From assembly GCF_037392515.1 (NCBI RefSeq), contig NC_090288.1, forward strand, positions 2,811,501-2,875,500: 64,000 nucleotides of DNA, read 5' to 3'. Within the stretch, counting starts at the first letter, position 1. Every line of letters begins with the position of its first letter. The position numbers and the translations under genes were made by a program. The stretch is from Haliotis asinina. Taxonomy: Eukaryota; Mollusca; Gastropoda; Lepetellida; Haliotidae. Below, piece by piece: positions 44,901-51,890 of the stretch. The notes under the pieces are model-generated. The model had not been told where the DNA came from. It saw only the letters and a list, made by a program, of their open reading frames with translations, and did not search any database.

Positions 44901-46520
44901 TGCAGTTGGAACAAGAAATAGTTACAGATTGTTGGTGGGTTGCTACTAGACATAAATATGCTGAATTCTTTATACCAGATACCTCAGGTTGCCTATATTA
45001 AAAAAATTTACAGGAATTAATTATTGCTCCTGAAGAAAAATTTGCAGAAATATTCTGCTGCATCTAAATTACAACAGTGAAAGTACAGTTGCTAAGTTTC
45101 AGTTTCTAAAAGCTTCCAAATTTTACTTTCAGTTATTTCCAACTTAATTTATGCTTAAAATACATGAATAAATCATAATATCTGTTCATCAATCAATGCA
45201 AAAGCATACAGGAATACCAATATTGTACACCTGTCATGTTTCATTGACCAAGTTTGTTAATTCTAGTCAAGTCATATGAATCTACACTAGTACTGAGTCC
45301 ACACAATATCTCTATCATATCACACAGCACGTACACATTGGGTATGTCTTTGTCACTTTGAGCAATAATCTACTGAGACACAGTGTGCGAAATAGTTTCC
45401 AAATCTTGCTTGCCAGTTGGGCTAGCTGTACCTGAAAGCTACTAGCCCTCAAAATAATTCACCTGTCCAAAATTTGAATGTAGAAAGCAAAGGATCACAA
45501 AAAGAGATGAGAATAAAATATGATGAACATTCTTATCATACCATATTTTTGAATGATTTAAAAGTGTATTATTACTTAACAAGTCAGAGATAGTTGTTAA
45601 AGAATTACAAAATGACATGAAAATTCACTAGCCCATTGGGCCAGTGACTGTGAAGGTTTACTGGCCCGACTGGATGTCTACTGGCATTCGTAGATCTATA
45701 TCATTGATAAGCCTGCCCTGGGATAAACTATAGTTACATCAGCTTGTGTCAGTAGAAACAATTTATGGATCAGGACCCAGGAACTAAAATACAAAAAGAT
45801 TACAAGTCAAAGGAATGATCCATACTGTCAAGGATTCATGCAATCATGAAAACATTGTGCTATTTCACAGCTGAGGTGTTCCAGTAGTTCACACACTGAA
45901 GGTGAGCAAATAACTATGCAAAAGAAGTCTTGACACTGGTTCGGGGATAAGTAATTTAACACAGTTAGTGCCTAGGTGTAACCGGAGAAGTATCAGGAAC
46001 GTGAACATGAATATCACAGTGTCAAGAAAGTTCATGCGATGATCATCCATATTTTCAATATAAAATCGTGACCATATTGAAGCACTTGAAAGGCATTTAG
46101 AAGTTGGACAAACATAAATACATGACATGCTCTTATGGATTATAGCTTCTTGATATTCTTTACACAACATTTCAGAGATAATTCTTGCTCCTTCTCCAGG
46201 TAAAAGAAGCTCATCAGGTGAATATTGGTAAATATTCTTCAGGTGAATATTGGTGTATATTCATCAGGTGAATGTTGGTAAATATTCATCAGGTGAATGA
46301 GGGGGCAAGAATTACTCCTGATACGTTGTATTATGAATAAAAAGCTGTTGTTATCCACATAAACATGTCATGTATTCACATGCCTGTGTTGGAAGTAATA
46401 CACATCACTGATGACCATTAGTTAGAGACCATGTAAGAAGGTGACTTGTTTACCTGGGTGTTTGTGGTTAGCCTGATTCTGCATGTCAGCAAACCTCTGC
46501 AGCGTCTTCTCCTTGTGTTC
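26834..46520 (-). CDS. FAM107: FAM107-family protein (DUF1151), five exons; start exon unresolved
   Basis: Exons are 46454-46520, 31630-31776, 28394-28682, 27561-27711 and 26834-26923 (744 nt, 247 residues plus stop). All have GT-AG borders and phases 1, 1, 2, 0 that join without error. The C-terminal half is the family domain: RPRRLVNPCLESRERQALHR and ELLLNYK resemble the vertebrate FAM107 core KPKKLLNP..LHRELLMN. PELSKIMLDRRQTQKKKEW matches KPELQRVLEHRRRN, followed by a charged coiled coil (NNKRTSFELKMEERATRLKE) and a PELMRMHAKI tail. In vertebrates this family binds and bundles actin and is stress-responsive; transfer of that role to this gene is an inference. The N-terminal ~120 residues are an acidic and proline-rich extension (PDYDLESPDE, PDYLLDDD, HPHPHPRPP) not found in the short vertebrate proteins as I recall them. 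The third intron from the stop, 14.7 kb, holds an antisense Gypsy element. Confidence 0.88.
26924..27560 (-). other. FAM107-like last intron with minisatellite
   Basis: Mostly occupied by the 26/52-bp tandem repeat at about 26960-27385; the rest has no feature. Confidence 0.8.
26960..27385. repeat. 26-bp minisatellite with 52-bp higher-order unit
   Basis: The basic unit is TTACAGTGGACCATGGCATC plus TTGTCC. At 27060-27215 two variants alternate regularly (CCATGACATGTTGACTT and CCAAGACACCTTGTCCTT), forming a 52-bp dimer repeated about three times. Outer units are more diverged. An apparent plus-strand ORF across it is an artefact. Confidence 0.92.
27561..27711 (-). CDS. FAM107: FAM107-like exon with coiled-coil core
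   Basis: Acceptor TTTGTTTCAG, one base plus 50 codons, donor GAG|GTATGC. It encodes GKNVLQKPELSKIMLDRRQ and a strongly charged helix ending ERATRLKE. Confidence 0.9.
27712..28393 (-). other. FAM107-like intron with SINE
   Basis: SINE at 27722-27865; the remainder shows no feature. Confidence 0.7.
27722..27865 (-). mobile_element. tRNA-derived SINE
   Basis: AGTGAGTGGGTGAG, AATCACCAGAAATAGGTTTC, ACACATTGTATCCATGTGGG, GAATCGAACCAGGGTCTTCA, then a head with TATAACCACCAGG. Confidence 0.8.
28394..28682 (-). CDS. FAM107: FAM107-like exon with acidic/proline region and start of the DUF1151 core
   Basis: Acceptor CCTCTGTTCCAG, donor AAGCT|GTAAGTG; 2 + 95 codons + 2. It encodes DPDYLLDDDVSADSFPPPPS, a histidine-proline stretch HLHPHPHPHPRPP, an acidic SETESAES patch, and the core RRLVNPCL to LHRELLLNYK. 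Confidence 0.9.
28683..31629 (-). other. FAM107-like intron
   Basis: AT-rich, with one SINE at about 30030-30165. Short ORFs at 29750-30840 have no splice context or family resemblance. Confidence 0.6.
30030..30165 (+). mobile_element. Long-form SINE fragment
   Basis: CAATCGGGTGGTTGGAGTCA, GATGCTCATCCTGCTAAGTC, ACTGGATTATGTTGTCCAGA and CCATACAGCTGGA match the 51620 copy in order. Confidence 0.65.
31630..31776 (-). CDS. FAM107: FAM107-like exon with acidic N-terminal region
   Basis: Acceptor GTTTTTTACAG, donor GATAG|GTAGAA; 2 + 48 codons + 1. It encodes EEERGLYLVSPETPLPDYD, LESPDENVDKSLSLF and a hydrophobic end. It resembles the start of the next exon (PDPDYLLDDD). Confidence 0.8.
31777..32810 (-). 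other. FAM107-like large intron, part 3' of the Gypsy insertion
   Basis: No exon seen. A tRNA-like stretch with GTGGGATTCGAACC at about 32350 may be a remnant of another SINE. Confidence 0.5.
33029..33036 (+). promoter_or_regulatory. CRE-like palindrome in the LTR
   Basis: TGACGTCA, the consensus CREB/ATF site, lies 31 bp upstream of the TATA box. The 3' LTR has the same site. Binding is inferred. Confidence 0.55.
33067..33074 (+). promoter_or_regulatory. LTR TATA box
   Basis: TATAAATA in CCTATAAATAGAG; transcription would start near 33097. This is the expected U3 promoter. Confidence 0.7.
33313..33354. repeat. Three tandem 14-mers in the LTR
   Basis: CATTCCGACGGATT occurs three times head to tail, identically in both LTRs, probably within the transcribed leader. 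Confidence 0.95.
33984..33989 (+). terminator. LTR poly(A) signal
   Basis: AATAAA is followed about 35 bp on by a T/G-rich run (TTGTTGTGTGATCC). In the 3' LTR the equivalent is at 42170-42175. Confidence 0.7.
34210..34227 (+). other. Primer binding site, tRNA-Leu type
   Basis: TGGTGGCAGCGGTGGGAT starts 2 bp after the LTR. Its complement ends CCCACCGCTGCCACCA, which is the 3' end of a metazoan tRNA-Leu (AAG) as I remember it, including the added CCA. Confidence 0.75.
34228..34992 (+). other. Untranslated leader before gag
   Basis: About 765 nt with no long ORF. A CT-rich run followed by CCACAATAG at about 34939-34963 looks like a splice acceptor just upstream of gag. Confidence 0.5.
34993..36342 (+). 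CDS. gag: Gag polyprotein of the Gypsy element
   Basis: 449 residues. The N-terminal ~180 residues are polar and S/Q/P-rich. A retrotransposon-gag domain follows (TPETFDGSMPWQNYMAHFG, then ASLRGRALQIYGE, and the QDLGQAIQRL helices to about 370). The C-terminus has a single CCHC zinc knuckle, CYNCGDPSHCYRDC (CX2CX4HX4C), at about 417-430, which would bind the element RNA. Gag forms the particle. The stop is directly preceded by GGAAAAC, a possible -1 shift site. Start: first ATG of the frame, after a pyrimidine-rich leader. Confidence 0.93.
   Translation: MSLVESDLVTISRVQEDTDNSGLITFHPRHSSPHSQQEFVPAEYNSALSTSHRDQEGVHSMESPFSHVRNSLEVRPPNMVADKITSDDEQEQHRPSSKENTEKAGGDFPNVTRVQVPIIRYKDMPAVEPRTQDYVTHERQPRIPVWSNAPMQNCIVDSPRSRFPAEVQQHSLVGQQHPLFSEQAYPYRRGILLTPETFDGSMPWQNYMAHFGSCATVNGWNESQKANYLAASLRGRALQIYGEQHGPMTYPDITRLLGRHFGGNDKVELYMIEIRNRQQKEGESIQDLGQAIQRLTNLAYPDATQDCKDRLARSHFTEAIRDRQVRLSVVQSRPRTLEEAIQAAFEMETYLECERLRPADKARSRQLRILAAKPERQNDQVEQLSRLMETINKFEKKLESLPVSEDRVAQSGSRKVCYNCGDPSHCYRDCRYPPRYPQQNPNKRNHQEN
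36258..40010 (+). CDS. pol: Pol polyprotein of the Gypsy element (PR-RT-RNaseH-IN)
   Basis: The frame is open from 36258, lies -1 to gag and overlaps it by 85 nt, so it is probably made as a Gag-Pol fusion. Residues are counted from 36267. Protease: LLLDTGSTENVMS (about 95) with ILGLDFLG. Reverse transcriptase: CDYRRLNDRTIKDAHPIPR, YATMDIASGFWQVEL and catalytic VYLDDVIVFG (about 524). RNase H: LDTDASNFAMGAVLSQ with RRELLAVV. Integrase: HHCC finger (HSGKAGGH, CSTCKTC), and a DD35E core with MDILGPFP (968), HTDQGRNFE (1027) and DGMVERFNK (1064). The C-terminal GPF/Y module is WSGPFSIVGKISD. No chromodomain is present. All catalytic residues are intact and there is no stop or frameshift, so the enzyme set looks functional. 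Confidence 0.95.
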   Translation, partial: SITLLQRLSVSTQISSTKSKQAKSPGKLEFVCSKGREQTSYKQKTQRERRDQGTSRHPLNQHSNPASSLDQGEVIPLKKSGNGLYIAVNIEGKSVELLLDTGSTENVMSHEQYLTLTEGQRCPKLLPTSDEVKQANGSSLKLYGRIRVTIQVKTVRKQVDFLVADIRGSAILGLDFLGRCQAKLDLERQELRLGMERGPSSQSSEKLCWRLSTQQEVTIPSCGEAFIPCAVKPRAGHATAGEGLIEPDLQLGLLNKGLMIARAIVDIKKQIVPIRVFNPHPDPVVMKGGFTTGIIRILDKSQAQTLNSEHSFESDARVPESLRDLWRRSCTELTESQSKDVAVLLKQYRDVFAADSKELGKTNIVRHSINTGDASPVRQHYRRLPIVQQEAADSMIQDMLERQVIEPSSSPWASPIVLARKGSDEWRFCCDYRRLNDRTIKDAHPIPRIDDTLDALHGSQFYATMDIASGFWQVELDEEAKQKSAFCTRSGLFQWRVMPFGLCNAPSTFSRLMEQVLKGLHWEMLLVYLDDVIVFGKDFKQVLSRLRTVFDRFREAGLKLKPSKCHFFKRQVSYLGHTVSAEGVSTDPQKVDSVRDWPRPKNVSEVRSFLGLASYYRRFIKDFANIARPLHSLTEKNSNFMWNTVCDEAFILLKEELISAPILAYPSHTELFILDTDASNFAMGAVLSQVQDGSEKVIAYASKTLSKQERNYCVTRRELLAVVTFIKYFRHYLYGREFLIRTDHVSLRWLLNFKDPEGQLARWLGVLSEYDFRIEHRPGKKHGNADGMSRKPCKQCGMEDTATGMLAQLIIEPQWSLSEIRTEQMSDPDLKPIFILVESHAAKPKWEELSSESATTKVYWGLWDSLEIVQGVLCRKWADSFGNQKSLLTVVPRSLQKQILYEAHSGKAGGHFAYMKTLSKVRKRFYWHGMSDQVRSLCSTCKTCAARRKPTRKSKAPLQQYSVGAPLERLAMDILGPFPVTESGNRVICVVGDYYTKWVEAYALPNQEAKTVARALVEQFICRFGVPQEIHTDQGRNFESELFSEICRIFDIHKTRTTPFNPKSDGMVERFNKTVVDILAKYLDPLCQQKDWDQKLPFALMAYRSAAQESTKQTPNKMMFGRELSMPVDVMIQNPSVDKVQVEDYPMRVKEYLSDVWDKARIILKDAGHRQKKNYDRNLHSKSFKVGDKVWCLCNRRSKGLSPKLQMKWSGPFSIVGKISDVIYRIQLGSKGKPRVVHFDLLKPYLDSAE
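40011..40151 (+). promoter_or_regulatory. Pol-ORF3 spacer with splice-acceptor-like site
   Basis: 141 nt of non-coding sequence ending TATTATCCTTTCAG immediately before the ORF3 ATG. A pyrimidine run and CAG in this place suggest that ORF3 is translated from a spliced RNA. Candidate donors lie in the LTR/leader, e.g. ATT|GTAAGT at about 33430. Confidence 0.5.
40152..40895 (+). CDS. ORF3: accessory protein with two C2H2 zinc fingers
   Basis: 247 residues in the place where errantiviruses carry env. Finger 1: C7, C10, H23, H28 (YTCHQCRQIFSSSSNLSRH). Finger 2: C36, C39, H52, H57 (YSCPDCNRDYGRKEDMLNH). Both are CX2CX12HX4H with a short basic linker. Then come an R/H-rich basic patch, a low-complexity Q/A/V segment (about 83-120), an acidic stretch (SDWEDVEDILLEGIADAEK), a serine run leading into DEE, and a conserved-looking end PIKTIVITKTFHRDGRLLS. 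There is no signal peptide or membrane segment, so it is not an envelope protein. A nuclear nucleic-acid-binding role (transcription, RNA export or targeting) is an inference. It is in the pol frame but separated by a stop and 141 nt. The intact frame argues that it is under selection or very young. Confidence 0.85.
   Translation: MPRPYTCHQCRQIFSSSSNLSRHVREKHRKRERYSCPDCNRDYGRKEDMLNHRRLRHRHRSSSPVKAPIVIPPGYIYQLVPTSQVQAAAEVQAQVPAQAQVEAQVTVQAPAKTQAQVSAQVPVAVHTASQSPPLVPSPDTAVGAAALPETQHDSDWEDVEDILLEGIADAEKMEKGTYMPTAMCSSSSSSDEEAQPPQPRGKAIRLQEVEDISDEEVSHGPIKTIVITKTFHRDGRLLSIHREETYY
40978..40996 (+). other. Polypurine tract
   Basis: AAGGCTAGGGAGGGGGCAG directly abuts the 3' LTR. It is the expected plus-strand primer. 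Confidence 0.8.
40997..42393 (+). repeat. 3' LTR of the Gypsy element
   Basis: 1,397 bp, the same length as the 5' LTR with a constant offset of 8,186 bp; all lines compared by eye are identical. It is followed by ATATATATAC. Confidence 0.95.
43800..43942 (-). mobile_element. tRNA-derived SINE
   Basis: AGCAATATTCCCACAATATC, ACAGAGGGGGACACAGGAAG, TGGGCTTCACACATTGCACC, GGGGAATCAAACCC, then a head with AATCACTAGGCT. Confidence 0.8.
46204..46300. repeat. ~26-bp tandem repeat
   Basis: Four copies of a unit like CATCAGGTGAATATTGGTAA plus ATATT. Confidence 0.85.
46454..46520 (-). CDS. FAM107: FAM107-like, most 5' recognised coding exon
   Basis: Acceptor ATATGTTTCAG, donor CCCAG|GTAAAC; 22 codons + 1. 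It encodes EHKEKTLQRFADMQNQANHK and HP. It enters in phase 0, so the missing start exon must end on a codon boundary. Confidence 0.75.
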
Positions 46521-48649
46521 CTGAAACATATACGCCAATATTGTATCCACCTCTGACAGAAAACACTACTATGATTATAAAATTAACACTATCATAACTA
46601 CCTCTTACAGAAAAGCAGGTGAGATTTTCAGCTCTGCTAAGAGCTCCTTATCACACTACATTCTTATCAAAGTTCATTCCAAGCATTCATCTTTCAGGGT
46701 TGAGGGGTTATCTGATGGATGGGTGGATGAGCAAATAGGATGGTGAAATGACTGGTGACTATATCCCATCCTACCACGGCCAATATCAACACATCATCTT
46801 TGATCAACTCAGTACTTTTATTAGCCTCCTCTATTTTTCAGATGAAATTATTTAACATTTAACTATTGTTTAGTAATGGCTAACGTAACTGTCTTAAACA
46901 AATGCTGGCTTCACACACCACAACCATAAAGCAATGCATTGTTTTCACAAAGGAAGTACATGGTTTCAGGCTTCAGTGACAGGCTTTGTTTAAGGGCATA
47001 TTATGTAACTAACTTGGGGCTGTCTCAAAACCCAGGAAGCAATATTCCAGCTTAAATAGTCAGGCCTTCAGCCAGGAAATGAACACACGATCTGGCAGCT
47101 GTAATCTGTTGTGAGTGAGCGAGTGGTTTCGGTAATTTGAAGCAATACTGAATCAAAACCGTCACACCATAAATGGTCTTCACAAACTATACCAAAAGTT
47201 GGTTTGAAAAGATATCTCAGCAATATGAGCCAAAGCTATCCTTCCTTGTCTATGCAATGTCACATCTGTCCAGTACTGATATACTAAAAAAAATACAATT
47301 ATAATAATATAAACAAAACATATGACATACAACTAACAGCAACAATACAAATCATAAATCAGTTTGAATGCCTTATTGAAATTCACATTGTGAGCTTTGA
47401 GATGCCCCATTTCAGTCACAGTGTCCAGAGAAACATGATATTTATATATTGTGATACTTGACAGTCTTTTTAAGCATCACACCATATACTCTGTTGAGCA
47501 TGCTAAAGTGTTTCCTGCAAACCTAATTGCAAGGAAAGCTGCCCATATATGGAAATATATTGGTTATTGGTTATTATATACAACACAATAGCATGGAAAG
47601 ACACACCGTACCACTGTCTTGGAGAAAACAGTACAAGACTTCACTCTTAGTATCTAAAACTAGAAAATACGACTACTGACAGAACCATGTCTAGATCAGA
47701 GTTAGGGACCAGTGTCGGGATCAGTGTCGAGATCAGTGTTCAGGATCAGTAGCATGCAACAAGAAGAGTCACATGCACAGACTGATATCTAAGCCATGAT
47801 GATCCTTACAATTATAAGGCTGTAATCCAGAAGTATTTGTGCTTCTCAATCACAAACTGAATATCACAAAGGACATTACTAATACAGATGGCATGAACAG
47901 AAAACAGGTTGAACGGAGTGAAAATACAATGGCATTTTCTACATACAAGTATTTACTAATATCAAGCAGTTATTAGTGTTCTTGAAGCAAGTTAATGAAA
48001 GAGGTGGTTTCAGGGTTCTAAGTAATTTTGAAAATTTAAATTTCATTCTGAACTTACTTACGTAAGTCTGCAAGTAAAACACATGGCATCCACTCTCATG
48101 ACCTACATGACATCATCATAAATCGAACTCCTGCTGGGAAACATAACTCAATAACCCTAACCTTCAGACATCTGCAGACCAAGTAGTCATCCTGACCAAA
48201 CACATAAGAACATGATCCAAAACAGAATCATGATGCTCCTCAGACAGCATTATCAAATCATCCCATCACAGACATGGAACGATATTTCTGCAAGTTGTAC
48301 ATCCCATCACTACATCACTCTAAGTTCCACACCTTGTATGCTGATCTCAAGAAAGAAACAGTGTCAGGTCACAGTGATATTGATCATCCAAAAACCATGC
48401 CAGTGTCATTATCTTGAGATCATTAAGGCACATCATGAGGGACAGTGACCTGTTTAGTCCTAGACATGAGGTATGTGATGTCGACTAATACTTCTCCTGA
48501 TTAACTGTCACACAAATAACAACCTCAGCCACTGCAATCATTTTGTTATGGTTTACCCTAAAACCATCCAGCTGTGTAATATCATGAATAAATTCAACAA
48601 GAAATGTAGAAAGAATGCAAACCATTCAGGTGAGTAAGCTCATACTTAC

Positions 48650-48655
48650 TTTCAT
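48650..48655 (-). CDS. FAM107: Candidate start exon of the FAM107-like gene (alternative 1)
   Basis: ATGAAA|GTAAGT on the minus strand gives phase 0 and would start the protein MK-EHKEKTLQ. Support is only the perfect donor and phase; a competing site is at 50415. Confidence 0.2.
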
Positions 48656-50099
48656 TAAGCTTGAAAGAACCAGAATAAATTCAGCTAGAGCAGACTAACA
48701 CCATGTACCTCTCACAATGGCAAACTGCAGCATCCAAATGTTAAATAAGCACATTGGAAGAAGCCAGATGTAATCAATGATTTGAAATAATCTGAAATCA
48801 AGCCACTGGTATATACAGGAACTAGCAGCACTGGTCAGCAGTTTCTGACAGTTATGATAGGATGTGGGCCGTGGCAGGAAGTATAGATTTCCCAAACACA
48901 AACGAGGAAGTGCTCCTCAGCTGATCACAACAAAGGGGGCCCCTTTCGGGTTGGAATTCTAGTCATGCAGGCTGAGATTTCTCCAGTACAATACCCTTTC
49001 GAATGTTGTTGACTGTCAACAAAGTGACTGAAAGGATTATGACTCTACTTGATCAAGTATGCTTGACCAAACACATTAGTATGACGTATAACAGCGCCTT
49101 ATGGTGTTGTTGATATACCATTTGAGTCAACACAAGTGAGTCTTGTTACGTTATCCCTCACCTGACCAACTAAATCTGTTCAATTCCCATCTCAGACCAT
49201 CCATGAATATAGAAGGTTGACTTCTTGCTTTCTTGTGCTTATATGACAGTCTTATCAATCCAAACACTTGGTGTATACAACATGTAACATTATATTGTGA
49301 GGGACACAGATCAGAGACATGTCATCTTTTCAGGGTTGTTTGGGGAAGACAATATTTTTGTTTGGTCTTTGTAGTGAATGGAACTACTGGAGTAGCTAAA
49401 TGTGGCTCATGGCTAAAAATCAGACATGGGAGTAAATACCCAATTGCTTGAAAAATTATCTGGAGCTCTGGAGTGAGTGAGTGAGCATATGAGCATAACT
49501 CTTCACATATTCTGTTATACAAGTGAACGTCAGTTTTAAGTGTGAGGGGAGAATAGTATGATAAACATATACCATGTTGATGAAAGCCTTGGTACATTAG
49601 AGTTGGTACTGACAGTGACAGAATGTGGTAATCATGTCATGGTTACAGACTATACAGGGATAGAATCTAGTCCAGGCAAGTGAGTCTGGTTAAACAGTAT
49701 TTCAGTAATAACTCTACACAACAATGTGACAACAGGAAATATTACCAAAGTGAATCCTATAATATTCGAACCCCACAAAGATAAGCTTCTGGAATACCTA
49801 AGGGATGTAACCCTTGACAGCAAATATTTTAGCCTTCAACCACTTACTTTGCAAAATTAATGACTACAAATGCCATGTCATTAAACATTCACAAAACCTA
49901 TACAGACAAGCATATCATTAGCACATGAAGATCAACACCAGAGTAAGACCAATGAACTGATGAGAAGAACGAGCTAATAAGGAGGGTGTGTGAAAAGATT
50001 TGAAATCATTTCCCTAAGTGATAAAAATATCTCATCAATCTATTTTAAGTTATTTCTTTAACCCATCAAATTACTTAGAAATTCATTAAATTGCTGATC

Positions 50100-50370
50100 T
50101 ACATTCTCCCAAGATGGGCCCCGGCTGACCAAGTGGCCAAGCCCCTGATTGCCTGTCCATTTCCTGGGGCCCCGATATAAATCTGCACGACCATGATGAT
50201 GTTGGCTAGTAAGTATTACAGCCGGAACATTCTGGCCATCGAGGACATTAATCAGTGAACAGACTAACGAGTGTCGGACATTAATCAGTCACACTGTTCC
50301 GTGACATGAGCGACGGAGGACATGACACCAGTAGTGTCTCTGCTCATCGTCTACTCATCAGATCCTTGTA
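50100..50370. promoter_or_regulatory. Candidate regulatory island
   Basis: A 270-bp stretch with GGGGCCCCGATATAAATC, paired GACATTAATCAGT words (twice, about 40 bp apart) and higher G+C than its flanks. It lies close to the second candidate start exon. The evidence is composition and repeated motifs only. Confidence 0.25.
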
Positions 50371-50414
50371 TTAAATATGGGCACTGACAACTGGAATATG
50401 ATAAAAATACTTAC

Positions 50415-50420
50415 AGGCAT
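50415..50420 (-). CDS. FAM107: Candidate start exon of the FAM107-like gene (alternative 2)
   Basis: ATGCCT|GTAAGT on the minus strand gives phase 0 and would start the protein MP-EHKEKTLQ. Same type of evidence as the site at 48650. Confidence 0.22.
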
Positions 50421-50572
50421 TTGCAGGCACTTGAGAAAACACAAGCCAACTCATCAGCTGTATTTCTATCAAAAGTCGTAAACTACAATAATCTAATTTC
50501 AGTCAAAAACATTGTTTCCACAACTTAACCTTTCCAAAAGAACTTCTTCATATAATACAATGACCTATGTAT

Positions 50573-51224
50573 TGTTACGAGTGTGTATTTTCTGTATATT
50601 TCTGTATTTTTGTTATTAATTAAGCAATAATTATTGTTGGGTCACAACGTTTAGTGTTTTGAATAATAAATATGATATGTCACATTTCGTATAATAGATG
50701 GTTAACACTTTTAGGATTCTGGTTTTCCGGAAATTATCTGCTCTTTGTTTTCTGTTTGCTACTTCTGGGAGACTGCTAGAGATTTCTACAGTGTTGACGA
50801 TGGTCGTATGTGCCTGAATTTTCAGGAAATGACTGAAAGTGTATATAAATGCTAGTTGCCGTGTTAAGACAGAAGGACACACATTCATATTCACTGGAGT
50901 TATCATCATCAATATCTAACAACGCCTGAAACTGATATCAGACTGCTCGCTGTGTTGCATTCTGCATAACCTTTTCTCTCTTGCACTAAGACATTGATGA
51001 GTTTGCTATAGTATACTTTGTGACCCACTGCCTTAGATTTTGTCTCACTTGTATTTTATTTGAAATCAATATTGTGAAACTGACTTGTGACCTTGTATAA
51101 CTTGCTCTCTTGTTTAGATCTAATAATACAATATATGGATGTTTTAGACTTGTCCTCGTTCTGTTTTGCTGGCTCAAAGGGGGTTTCTTAAATCGTTTGT
51201 CACGGCAAATTCTTAACCGTAACA
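50573..51224 (+). mobile_element. Solo LTR of a second LTR retrotransposon
   Basis: A 652-bp unit begins TGTTACG and ends CGTAACA (perfect 7-bp inverted ends) and is flanked on both sides by GTAT, a 4-bp target duplication. It contains TATATAAAT at 50842-50850 as promoter. It has no internal coding sequence and no partner LTR in the window. Its sequence differs from the LTRs at 32811 and 40997. Confidence 0.8.
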
Positions 51225-51619
51225 GTATTGTGAAAGTTAAAGTACATCAGTTAAAGTGGCAATGAATGGCATGACCTTGTTTCAAAATTACATCAAACAT
51301 GACCTTGACCTTTGACTTTGTTACCCACATTCCATGGAGGAGAAAATGTGTTATGAAACGGTAAGTCTGACCTTCTAAACAGCTGCCATCGATCGATTCA
51401 ATGCTGGGCTATAACACAATTGAAATTCATAAGTAATGCAGCCTTCATTGAACAAACAAATAATCAGTGCTGCACTGAAAATGGATTAGCCATTTTCCAG
51501 ATTAATGAATAAAGGTTAAAATGCAATGTTTCCCTGTATACAGATAAGCCTCTCGACAGCAGATTTCAAATAAGTAGGGTGCACAATACTAAAGTCTTCC
51601 TGTACAGAGTTCATCTCTA
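51225..51619. other. Non-coding; no feature seen
   Basis: AT-rich intergenic or intronic sequence between the solo LTR and the SINE. Confidence 0.5.
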
Positions 51620-51890
51620 CTGGACCCGTGAAGGTCTCGGGGTAGAACAGGCCTTCAGCAACCCATGCTTGCCACAAAAGGTGACTATGCTTGTCGTAAG
51701 AGGCAACTAACGGGATCGGGTGGTCAGACTGACTTGGTTGACACATGTCATTGGTTCCCAATTACGCAGATCGATGCTCATGTTTTTGATCACTGGATTG
51801 TCTCGTCCAGACTTGATTATTTACAGACTGCCACCATATAGCTGGAATATTGCTGAGTGCGGCCTAAAACTGAACTCACTCACCTCTACT
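51620..51890 (+). mobile_element. Full-length long-form abalone-type SINE
   Basis: ACCCGTGAAGGTCTCGGGGT, GGCCTTCAGCAACCCATGCT, GACTATGCTTGTCGTAAGAG, GATCGGGTGGTCAGACTGAC, GATCGATGCTCATG, GTCCAGACTTGATTATTTAC, CATATAGCTGGAATATTGCT, GAGTGCGGCCTAAAACTGAA and CTCACTCACC. The best preserved copy of this family here. Confidence 0.85.

Larger units (their letters stand above)
42394..46453 (-). other. FAM107-like large intron, part 5' of the Gypsy insertion
   Basis: AT-rich. Contains a SINE at 43800-43942, a possible unclassified dispersed repeat at about 45370-45720 (CTAGCCCATTGGGCCAGTGA) and a ~25-bp tandem repeat at 46204-46300. No exon recognised. Confidence 0.5.
46521..50572 (-). other. First intron / upstream region of the FAM107-like gene
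   Basis: No recognised exon other than the two candidates. A diverged SINE tail piece lies at about 47110-47180. A small island at about 50100-50370 is richer in G+C than its surroundings. Confidence 0.45.
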
